From the IMG/VR virus record IMGVR_UViG_3300009181_000044, positions 1 to 64,000 of that record: a stretch of DNA of 64,000 bases. One strand, 5' to 3'. A program made the position numbers and the translations under genes. The notes under the pieces were generated by a model. The model saw only the letters and a list, made by a program, of their open reading frames with translations. It ran no database searches and was not told where the DNA came from. The stretch is from a virus. The stretch's first letter is position 1; every line of letters begins with the position of its first letter. This document shows, piece after piece, positions 57,939-64,000 of this stretch.

Positions 57939-58703
57939 ATGGATCCCTTTACACTCTTTGCATTAGCCAATGGTGCTGTGTCTGCTGTAAAAGCAGGGTG
58001 TAAACTCTACAAAGATATAAAGGGAGCTGCTGGTGAGGTTAAAGATGTACTTAAGGATCTTGACAAGCAGTTTAATAAACAATACGAAGGCAAGCCTATA
58101 CCCAGGGAAGCCAAGCAGCAACTTCACGAAGAAAAAGAACGAATTGTTGAGTTAAGCAAAAAAGACCCTGGTGATGTGTACACACAAATTGGCGACCAAT
58201 TAGGCGTGTACTTTGACAACATGGCTAAGTGCATGGCTATTTTTGCTGAAGAAGAACGTCGCAGCAAAGAACTATATACAGGTGAAGAAAGTTTAGGCAA
58301 GCGTGCCCTGCAACGTGTGTTAATGCGTAAAAAGTTGGAACAGATGGCTAAAGAATTGCGCCAGCTGCTAATCTACGAAAGCCCTCCAGAACTAGGTGCC
58401 TTATACACTGACGTTTCTGAAATGATGGAGAAGATCAATAAGGAACAAACAACAGCCCTAGCTAAAAAAATGCGTGAAGATTACGCACGTGAGCAGCGTA
58501 AAAAACATAGAATGCGTAAATTATATGCAGAAGCTGTTTGGGGTATAGTAGCTGTTGCCGTTTGCTGTAGTGTTGGAATATTGTTTGCAGTTATAGTAGA
58601 AGATCGCATTAGAAAATATCCCCATCTTGGCACAGGATGGATCCCTAAATCAGAAGTTCAGCAGCGCACAGACGCAATACCACCAACCTATTTAGGACGT
58701 TAG
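57939..58703 (+). CDS. coiled-coil protein with C-terminal membrane helix
   Basis: 254 residues. N-terminal helix FTLFALANGAVSAVKAGCKL, long charged helices (60-195), basic stretch REQRKKHRMRKLY-like and a membrane helix IVAVAVCCSVGILFAVIVED (about 208-227), then a Pro-containing tail. Similar proteins lie in lysis/late regions of aquatic phages; function unknown. Confidence 0.65.
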   Translation: MDPFTLFALANGAVSAVKAGCKLYKDIKGAAGEVKDVLKDLDKQFNKQYEGKPIPREAKQQLHEEKERIVELSKKDPGDVYTQIGDQLGVYFDNMAKCMAIFAEEERRSKELYTGEESLGKRALQRVLMRKKLEQMAKELRQLLIYESPPELGALYTDVSEMMEKINKEQTTALAKKMREDYAREQRKKHRMRKLYAEAVWGIVAVAVCCSVGILFAVIVEDRIRKYPHLGTGWIPKSEVQQRTDAIPPTYLGR

Positions 58704-58711
58704 GAGATTGT

Positions 58712-58861
58712 ATGAGCGATGAAGATAAATCAACTACTCAGTCTTTTTGTGCTTGGTTGTTATCAATGAGATTTTGGCCAGCAATTTTAATTGTTTGGCT
58801 TGCAGAATTAATTGCAGCAGTTGTAACACTTTTATTAATGTGGTGGTACTTAAAACACTAA
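58712..58861 (+). CDS. 49-residue membrane protein, holin candidate
   Basis: ATG 58712 (AGGAGATTGT ribosome-binding site), stop TAA 58859-58861. Polar start MSDEDKSTTQSF, hydrophobic FWPAILIVWLAELIAAVVTL with LLMWWYLKH end: one or two helices. Located after the endolysin, so a holin or antiholin is possible. Confidence 0.6.
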   Translation: MSDEDKSTTQSFCAWLLSMRFWPAILIVWLAELIAAVVTLLLMWWYLKH

Positions 58862-58870
58862 GGAAATTTA

Positions 58871-59173
58871 ATGCACAATGATTTAAAACTATTTAAATGG
58901 GTAGTAATTTTGCTCATGTTACCCTTAGCACTGGCATTTTTTGGTAAAGAAAGTTTTCGCTATCCTTGCCAAGACCCCGCAAACTGGGACAAAGACTTTT
59001 GTAAAATACCTATTTGTGACGTTACCAGAACTTGTCCAGAACATATTTTTAAAGGTCAACGTGACCCTAGATTAGGACCCCCAAAAGATGGGCAAACTCA
59101 AGCACCTGTACCAGTGGCTCCAGCAATGGCATGCCAAGCACGACCAACACAAGGAACCAATTGTGGAAAATAA
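58871..59173 (+). CDS. small membrane/secreted Cys-rich protein
   Basis: 100 residues. N-terminal membrane helix or signal (WVVILLMLPLALAFFG), then a Cys-rich part (YPCQDPANWDKDFCKIPICD, RTCPEHIF) and Pro-rich tail, compatible with periplasmic disulfides. Its last 86 bases overlap the next gene in another frame. Confidence 0.6.
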   Translation: MHNDLKLFKWVVILLMLPLALAFFGKESFRYPCQDPANWDKDFCKIPICDVTRTCPEHIFKGQRDPRLGPPKDGQTQAPVPVAPAMACQARPTQGTNCGK

Positions 59174-59600
59174 TTCAATTATCTTTACTGAAGATCAGCT
59201 AATGGCTCGTCTTAAGTTTTTTATTGGTATTTGTTTAGCTCTTACCTTAACTGGTATTGTATTTGTAGTTTTATACTCAATTATTTTTATTACCCAGCCC
59301 CTAAACGCAATCAGCCCAATTGACCAAAAGTTTTTTGAAATGATTATTCCAATTGCTACTTTTTTAACCGGTACATTAAGTGGAATTATGTTATCTGGTG
59401 GCAGTAAAGAAGAAATGGAAATGAAACGCGACATGATTAAGCAAGCACAAGAAAATTCAAATACTTATGCTAAAGCTAATCCTGTTAAGATTGAACCGGT
59501 ATTTCAGTCTGGAATGTCTACAACAGCAGTAGCGCCTGCCACAGTTATTATGATTAACGGCAAACCAGCACCACAACAACCGCCCCAACCGGAGATTTAA
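59088..59600 (+). CDS. two-helix membrane protein, holin candidate
   Basis: 170 residues. Membrane helices at about 44-70 (FFIGICLALTLTGIVFVVLY) and 86-103 (IIPIATFLTGTLSGIMLSGG), then KEEMEMKRD and a Pro/Gln-rich tail. A later start at ATG 59203 (M39) would remove most of the overlap with 58871. Topology suits a class II holin. Confidence 0.6.
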   Translation: MGKLKHLYQWLQQWHAKHDQHKEPIVENNSIIFTEDQLMARLKFFIGICLALTLTGIVFVVLYSIIFITQPLNAISPIDQKFFEMIIPIATFLTGTLSGIMLSGGSKEEMEMKRDMIKQAQENSNTYAKANPVKIEPVFQSGMSTTAVAPATVIMINGKPAPQQPPQPEI

Positions 59601-59819
59601 ATGAATAATTTAAAAGCTATGCTATCCGACGATACTGCCGTTAGCAGTAAACGTGTAATTACTTTTCTTGCTTTTTTACTATGTGCTGGCGCTTTTATAG
59701 CAATGGTATATGGTTACACAGTAGATCAAAAACTATTTGATTCTATGATGTATATTGTAATTGCAGGAATAGGATTTACCGCAAGCGAAAAGTTTGCACC
59801 AACCAAGGAACCTAAATGA
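59601..59819 (+). CDS. small two-helix membrane protein, holin-like
   Basis: 72 residues. Two helices (VITFLAFLLCAGAFIAMVYG, MMYIVIAGIGFTASEKF) separated by a short polar turn. Size and topology fit a class II holin. Starts immediately after the previous stop. Confidence 0.65.
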   Translation: MNNLKAMLSDDTAVSSKRVITFLAFLLCAGAFIAMVYGYTVDQKLFDSMMYIVIAGIGFTASEKFAPTKEPK

Positions 59820-60037
59820 AGAATCTATTTTATTCAGTATGCGTAGTTCTAGGAGTTACTTTCCTAACTTTAAACAACCCAGTACTTGCGGAAGCATCAA
59901 CTAAACGGGTATGCGTTGATGTTAAAGATAAAGACGGCAAAGTTGCTAAAGATGCTAAAGGCAATCCAAAACAAAGTTGTAAAGATGTCAAACAGCATAA
60001 AAAGCTAGAAGGCACAGCAGTTCCAGAAAAGAAGTAA
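59816..60037 (+). CDS. small secreted basic protein
   Basis: 73 residues. Signal peptide MKNLFYSVCVVLGVTFLTLN with likely cleavage after VLAEA, then lysine-rich mature part with two Cys (VCVDVKDKDGKVAKDAKGN, SCKDVKQHKK) that could pair. Periplasmic role unknown. ATGA overlap with the previous gene. Confidence 0.6.
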   Translation: MKNLFYSVCVVLGVTFLTLNNPVLAEASTKRVCVDVKDKDGKVAKDAKGNPKQSCKDVKQHKKLEGTAVPEKK

Positions 60038-60050
60038 CTTAAATAAGCTC

Positions 60051-60079
60051 CCAGGGCTTATTTAGGCCCTGGTTTTATT
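60051..60079 (+). terminator. terminator after the lysis cluster
   Basis: CCAGGGC (60051-60057)/GCCCTGG (60066-60072) then TTTTATT. Confidence 0.8.
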
Positions 60080-60097
60080 AACTAACCAGGCGCAAGT

Positions 60098-60781
60098 ATG
60101 TCAAATTCATCAGGAAAAAAAGCTCGTAGATCTCAAACTCAACCAAATCCTATTGAGTTTGGATTCAAAGATGTTAAACCCTTAAATTATATTCAGGGTG
60201 AGTACTTAGAAGCAATCAAAAATAATGAGATTATATTTGGTATAGGTTCAGCAGGTACTGGAAAAACATATGTGCCAGCATCATATGCTGCTGGCGAGTT
60301 ATTTCACAGACGAATTCAAAAAATTATTTTAACAAGACCTAATGTAGAGACAGGGCGAGGTTTAGGCTTCTTGCCTGGAGAATTAGAGGAGAAATATGCT
60401 CCTTACTTAGATCCATTTGACCAAGTTTTCAGTCGCACGCTTGGCGCAGGTTTCTACGAATACGCTCTAAAATCTAAAGCTATTGAACCAAAACCGCTAG
60501 GTTTTATGCGCGGTGTATCATTTGAAAACGCTATCCTTTTAGTTGATGAAGTTCAAAACATGACTAAAACTGAGTTTAAAATGTTACTATCTAGAATTGG
60601 TAAAAACTGTAAAGTTATCCTTTCTGGAGATCCAGACCAAACTGATATTGCGGATAGTGGCTTACCAGACGCTGTAAATAGATTAACGGACATTCCTGGC
60701 ATTGAAATTGTTAGGTTCTTAGACGAAGACATTGTACGTAGTAAAATGTGTAAACAAATTATTATGGCTTATAGAAATTAA
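60098..60781 (+). CDS. phoH: PhoH-like ATPase
   Basis: 227 residues. Walker A GSAGTGKT (50-57), ILTRPNVETGRGLGFLPGEL, Walker B LLVDEVQNM (D150, E151) and LSGDPDQTDI: complete PhoH core (P-loop, RNA-helicase-like). Very common in phages of aquatic bacteria; proposed to act in RNA turnover or phosphate stress. Short spacer to the terminator on both sides. Confidence 0.95.
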   Translation: MSNSSGKKARRSQTQPNPIEFGFKDVKPLNYIQGEYLEAIKNNEIIFGIGSAGTGKTYVPASYAAGELFHRRIQKIILTRPNVETGRGLGFLPGELEEKYAPYLDPFDQVFSRTLGAGFYEYALKSKAIEPKPLGFMRGVSFENAILLVDEVQNMTKTEFKMLLSRIGKNCKVILSGDPDQTDIADSGLPDAVNRLTDIPGIEIVRFLDEDIVRSKMCKQIIMAYRN

Positions 60782-60816
60782 AAAAGCCCCTAAGTAGCAA
60801 TACTTAGGGGCTTTTT
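60781..60816. terminator. bidirectional terminator between convergent operons
   Basis: 16-bp stem (AAAAAGCCCCTAAGTA 60781-60796/60801-60816) with GCAA tetraloop and T runs on both strands; it ends phoH on the plus strand and the 60832 gene on the minus strand. Confidence 0.92.
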
Positions 60817-60831
60817 GTTTTACAGCAAAAT

Positions 60832-61011
60832 TTATTGCATGGTAGCAGCTTCTGGAGCGCTATCTTGCTTTGGCAATTGTGCTTCAGCTTGCTCACGAAC
60901 TTTTTGTGTCAAAGGATTAGCAATTTTGGCAGGCAGCTCTTGCAAACCAGCTAAAATAGCGTTTATTTCGTCAACGGAAAGTTCGGTTAAGGTAAATTTA
61001 GTATCGTTCAT
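60832..61011 (-). CDS. 59-residue protein, unknown
   Basis: ATG 61011, stop TAA 60832-60834. MNDTKFTLTELSVDEINAIL, AGLQELPAKIANPLTQKVRE, then Gln/Ala-rich tail. The LSVDEINxILxGLxELPxKx pattern recurs in small phage proteins near replication genes; function unknown. Last gene of the minus-strand nucleotide cluster. Confidence 0.7.
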   Translation of the reverse strand: MNDTKFTLTELSVDEINAILAGLQELPAKIANPLTQKVREQAEAQLPKQDSAPEAATMQ

Positions 61012-61029
61012 GTTTATATAGATAAAGGG

Positions 61030-62994
61030 TTATTTAATTGGGCAACTACCCATGGCACAGTCAGCATCTAGAATTTCATCGAAGCTATTGGTGTTTTCTA
61101 AGTTGACTTCTAAGAGTAATTTTACATACTCACTATGGTCTTCTTCAGTTACTACTTCTTGTGGAAGATATAAGTAACCTAAGTCTTTAGCAGTTTTAGT
61201 TGGGTCTGTACGATAGATGAAACTAACGCCTACATAACAATCCCAGTTTTCAAGTAACCAGTCAATAATAGCAGGTACTTCTTCTGTACCATAGCTAATT
61301 GTTACACTAGTGTTTTGCTGTGTCCAACTGGTTTGAATTAGTTTATACTTTTCTAGCTGTTCAATTGCGGAATCTAAATTAACTTCTTTTCCTTCGTGCT
61401 TATGAAATGGAACGTCGTCCCAACAAACTGGGAAAGTTACTAATACACCACTATCATCAGTCGGATGATTAATTACCCTGTAGTTAGCTTCGCGAAGTTT
61501 ATCAACAACAGGGTCATGCTTGGAGAACTGAACATTGTTGAAAATATACTTACCTAACGGCTTATGAATACCTTCTGTAGTATCCATGATCTTTGATAAG
61601 GTACCGGATGGCTTAACACAAGTAATATTTTTAGGAGCTGGCAACCCTAGTTCTTCCGCCATACCTACAGCTGCAGCAGTTGCAGTACGCTTTAGGTACT
61701 CATAGTCATAGCCAGTCATATCAGGACGCTTAGCGATCCCCGTGAGACCGACTCCACAAAGACGCAAGAAGTAATTGTTGAGGTGCCAGGATTCTTGTAA
61801 GATACCATCTTGTAAGTTAACACAAGTCTGTCTGTAATTTGCTCTAGCCGCCAGTCTAATGGCTTTGTGTAACCCTGCGGTGTCGCCCTTGAACTTGCCA
61901 ATGTCCGTTTCCGTAAGGTTACAGAAACTTTTGTTTCCAAGCAAGATCTCGACACAAGGATTGGCACCCTTAAACCAAGGGGCTCTGCGTAACGCCTCAA
62001 CTTCATTGATAAAACCTGGTTCACTTCCACCTGCCTCCAACATTAGTTGAAAAATCTTTTCTAGGTCGCTGCGATGCGGCTTTTCTTTGAATACTAGGCT
62101 ATTATTTGATTGCTGACGGTGACTGTTATTATGTAACCACCAATCTTTTTTAGCTACTGCAAATTCTTCCCATTCTGGTTGTCCGTAATCAAAGAGGGCG
62201 ATCTCAGCGCTACGACGACTAGATAATATAGTGCCCAGATGATTAACAATATCCAGAATATCCATCCGGCTAAGTAAGCTATCAGCACGACCGTTAAGAA
62301 TATTGGCAATAGCAACATAAGCGCTACTAATCGCACTATCACCACTAGAAATCCAACCATAGCCTTTTAACCTTTCGCCAGCAGGACGTAATTGTGAGAA
62401 GTCTAGCACTAATGTATCTGCTGGATATTTACCTGCTAACAACTTACCAATAGACTTTGCCCAAGCTTCTGCTGAGTCACCAATTTGCAGAGTCCACGTT
62501 TTGGTTTGTGAATCCCAAGTTTCGCTATTACTTTCTCGACCACCTTTAGCAGTGCGTTCGCTGCGTACTACACGAATATTTTTGATGGGATTTGAGAATC
62601 CGTTCAGTGTACCAACAATAGGTTTAAATCCTACTCCACAACCTTGTAACAGCAACCATAGAACATCTACTACGTCATAGACTGTTTCAACTTGTGTAAA
62701 ACTGCAATTAAATTGTGATGCTTCACGAGTCTGTGCTACGTTTGTGCCGCCTAACCAAAGTGTGCGACCACTCATTGAAACTTTACGATCTAGCATTAAC
62801 TGCTCAAGATCATAGAGTTCTGCGTATTCTTTGTCATCAAGATCACGTCCAGCAGCTCGCTGCCACAACCATTCTTGGTGATCTACTACTCGGGCAACTG
62901 TATCTTGCCAAGTTTCAAATTGTTTTCCGTCGTCTGAAATTGGTCTATTATATGTACGACGTGTTATTACTTGTGCTCTTGTACTGAATGTCAT
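61030..62994 (-). CDS. nrdJ: class II (adenosylcobalamin) ribonucleoside-triphosphate reductase
   Basis: 654 residues from ATG 62994 (AAAGGAAATC upstream). Cys pair C97 (FNCSF) and C358 (KSFCNLTE), thiyl-radical C347 and E349 in GANPCVEILL, and C-terminal shuttle cysteines C646/C651 in DCAMGSCPIK. Reduces NTPs to dNTPs with B12, for phage DNA synthesis. The motif is normally NPCGE or NPCAE; Val here is unusual. Followed (upstream) by dUTPase. Confidence 0.93.
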   Translation of the reverse strand: MTFSTRAQVITRRTYNRPISDDGKQFETWQDTVARVVDHQEWLWQRAAGRDLDDKEYAELYDLEQLMLDRKVSMSGRTLWLGGTNVAQTREASQFNCSFTQVETVYDVVDVLWLLLQGCGVGFKPIVGTLNGFSNPIKNIRVVRSERTAKGGRESNSETWDSQTKTWTLQIGDSAEAWAKSIGKLLAGKYPADTLVLDFSQLRPAGERLKGYGWISSGDSAISSAYVAIANILNGRADSLLSRMDILDIVNHLGTILSSRRSAEIALFDYGQPEWEEFAVAKKDWWLHNNSHRQQSNNSLVFKEKPHRSDLEKIFQLMLEAGGSEPGFINEVEALRRAPWFKGANPCVEILLGNKSFCNLTETDIGKFKGDTAGLHKAIRLAARANYRQTCVNLQDGILQESWHLNNYFLRLCGVGLTGIAKRPDMTGYDYEYLKRTATAAAVGMAEELGLPAPKNITCVKPSGTLSKIMDTTEGIHKPLGKYIFNNVQFSKHDPVVDKLREANYRVINHPTDDSGVLVTFPVCWDDVPFHKHEGKEVNLDSAIEQLEKYKLIQTSWTQQNTSVTISYGTEEVPAIIDWLLENWDCYVGVSFIYRTDPTKTAKDLGYLYLPQEVVTEEDHSEYVKLLLEVNLENTNSFDEILDADCAMGSCPIK

Positions 62995-63002
62995 GATTTC
63001 CT

Positions 63003-63476
63003 TTATGTACCAGTACTGCCGAAGCCGCCAGTACCGCGTTCTGTGTCGTTCCAAATATCCGTAAATGCAGGCAGCAGAACTGGGATAAGTACCAGCTGTG
63101 CAATTCTATCGCCGCGTTGAATTTTATACGGGTCTTCGGAAATATTTTTTAAGAGAACTTTGATTTCGCCACGATAGTCCGCATCAATGACGCCTACGCT
63201 ATGAGGCATAGTAATTCCCTTTTTTCCTTGACTGCTTCTGTTAAATATAAAGCCTGCGTAACCCTCTGGAAGTTTTATCGCTACTCCTGTACCAACAAGT
63301 TTTTGTTCTCCAGGATAGATTTCCAAATCTTCCATACTCATTAAATCTGCACCAGCGTCAGTGGGGTTAGCACGTTTTGGCAAGAATGCTTCGTCTTCTA
63401 CTAGACAAGGGATTTGTTGTTTGATCGCAACTGCACGATTGTGGTCGTAGGTTTGGTTAATGTTTAAAAAGCTCAT
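63003..63476 (-). CDS. dut: dUTPase
   Basis: 157 residues. All five trimeric dUTPase motifs: DAGADLMS, NRSSQGKKG, GVIDADYRGEIKVLLKN, RGDRIAQLVLIP and C-terminal RGTGGFGSTG. Converts dUTP to dUMP, keeping uracil out of DNA and feeding dTMP synthesis. Four-base overlap with the exonuclease stop; operon with nrdJ. Confidence 0.96.
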   Translation of the reverse strand: MSFLNINQTYDHNRAVAIKQQIPCLVEDEAFLPKRANPTDAGADLMSMEDLEIYPGEQKLVGTGVAIKLPEGYAGFIFNRSSQGKKGITMPHSVGVIDADYRGEIKVLLKNISEDPYKIQRGDRIAQLVLIPVLLPAFTDIWNDTERGTGGFGSTGT

Positions 63477-64000
63477 TTTATATATAGTTCTAGGGTTTCG
63501 TCTATTTGTTTACAATTATCTGCACCAATGGCTTCTTCACAGTACGTGACCAAGTCCATTAGTTGATAGTTTAGCATTAGTTGTTCTCGGCACTGGTTGA
63601 GTGCTTCAATATATTTATATTTACCAGTAAGTGGAATACTTGCAATAATATCGTAAGTACTGCCGTATTCATTAATAAGTCCCACGGCTCGTTTAGGCCC
63701 AATACCAGGTACGCCAGCAACATTGTCACCACTATCGCCTGTAAGACACTTAATACTAATGTAGTCTTCTGGCTCAAAATCATAGTGATCGTGCCAGTTA
63801 TTAAAGGTCACTTCTTTTCTGGTAACATAGCTAAATCTTGAAATATTGTTTTGAACTAACAAGTCCCAGTCTTTATCGCTTGATACAAGCCAGATATTTT
63901 CTACAGGCAGTTTTGATTTTTTACTAACAATGTACGCAGCTATGTCATCTGCCTCAACACCCTGAAACTTAATAACTGGATATTCTGTATTTTCTTGAAT
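63473..64000 (-). CDS. 5'-3' exonuclease / flap endonuclease (5' end cut off)
   Basis: The frame is open from the right edge; 175 residues are visible. FQGVEADDIAAYIV and VSSDKDWDLLV (PIN-domain acidic residues) and KCLTGDSGDNVAGVPGIGPK (helix-hairpin-helix with acidic GDxxDN) are those of T5/Taq-type 5' nucleases. Removes RNA primers or flaps. N-terminal acidic site lies outside the window. Confidence 0.9.
   Translation of the reverse strand: MQENTEYPVIKFQGVEADDIAAYIVSKKSKLPVENIWLVSSDKDWDLLVQNNISRFSYVTRKEVTFNNWHDHYDFEPEDYISIKCLTGDSGDNVAGVPGIGPKRAVGLINEYGSTYDIIASIPLTGKYKYIEALNQCREQLMLNYQLMDLVTYCEEAIGADNCKQIDETLELYIK

Noticed and set aside
60815-61021. 68-codon plus-strand ORF
   Set aside because: Antisense of the better-supported 59-residue minus-strand gene; starts within the terminator.
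42-64000. Many hydrophobic or Ser/Val-rich antisense ORFs inside tape measure, fibre and capsid genes (e.g. 26539-26988, 49265-49681, 48405-48809)
   Set aside because: Frame shadows caused by codon bias of the true genes; no start signals, no domains.
1-64000. Lysogeny functions (integrase, CI-like repressor, att site)
   Set aside because: None recognised; the small HTH proteins do not by themselves indicate lysogeny, and the genome is incomplete here.

Overview
The window is a 64 kb internal piece of the genome of a tailed dsDNA phage, most likely a long-tailed siphovirus of a Gram-negative, probably aquatic, bacterium. A complete head and tail module is present (terminase, portal, HK97-type protease and capsid, gp6-like connector, tail terminator, tube, frameshifted chaperone, 2309-residue tape measure), and I see no sheath or contractile baseplate gene. 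A spanin-like pair (inner-membrane protein plus lipoprotein) and a GH19 endolysin point to a Gram-negative host. The cyanophage/freshwater-phage style fibre proteins, PhoH, class II ribonucleotide reductase, IscA and Dps suggest a planktonic host; that is inference. I see no integrase, repressor or att site. The genome continues beyond both ends: the first gene lacks its 5' end and the last (minus-strand 5'-3' exonuclease) is cut by the right edge.

Layout. (1) 1-1750, plus strand: a gene end, a MazG-like protein, a long structured leader, an unknown protein and a small HTH protein. (2) 1750-3145: a 1.4 kb gene-free stretch holding a tRNA-Glu, a possible small pseudoknotted RNA (plus strand), a hairpin-dense candidate large RNA (minus strand), and most copies of a ten-base motif (YTTAGGGTCA) that is clustered in 0.6-3.1 kb. 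(3) 3145-9772, minus strand: an accessory zone of about 16 small genes (three more copies of the HTH protein, a cupin/2OG-oxygenase-like protein, SprT-like protease, PQ-loop protein, DnaQ-like exonuclease, HAD phosphatase, a chain of micro-genes). Most genes have their own minus-strand promoter. Between them, pointing the opposite way (plus strand), sit repeated cassettes: TTGACA-18-TATAAT with the -10 box inside a near-perfect palindrome, then a conserved GGCGC and usually a strong RNA hairpin.

(4) 10020-37543, plus strand: promoter, terminase small subunit, GT2 glycosyltransferase, IscA, terminase large subunit, neck/virion proteins, Dps (own promoter), HNH protein, portal, fused protease-capsid, connectors, tail tube, -1 frameshifted chaperone, tape measure and tail-tip proteins. 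(5) 37583-56466: a separately promoted 18.8 kb array of fibre, adhesin and small chaperone-like genes with several internal duplications. (6) 56494-60781: spanin-like pair, endolysin, small membrane proteins (holin candidates) and PhoH. (7) 60832-64000, minus strand: a small conserved-looking protein, NrdJ, dUTPase and a 5'-3' exonuclease, the start of a nucleotide-metabolism/replication block.

The structural operon is compact: stops and starts commonly overlap (ATGA or TAATG), and clear hairpin terminators separate capsid from connectors, tube from chaperone, chaperone from tape measure, and tail tip from the fibre array. Least explained are the convergent promoter-palindrome-hairpin cassettes of 1.9-9.9 kb and the non-coding 1.75-3.1 kb region.
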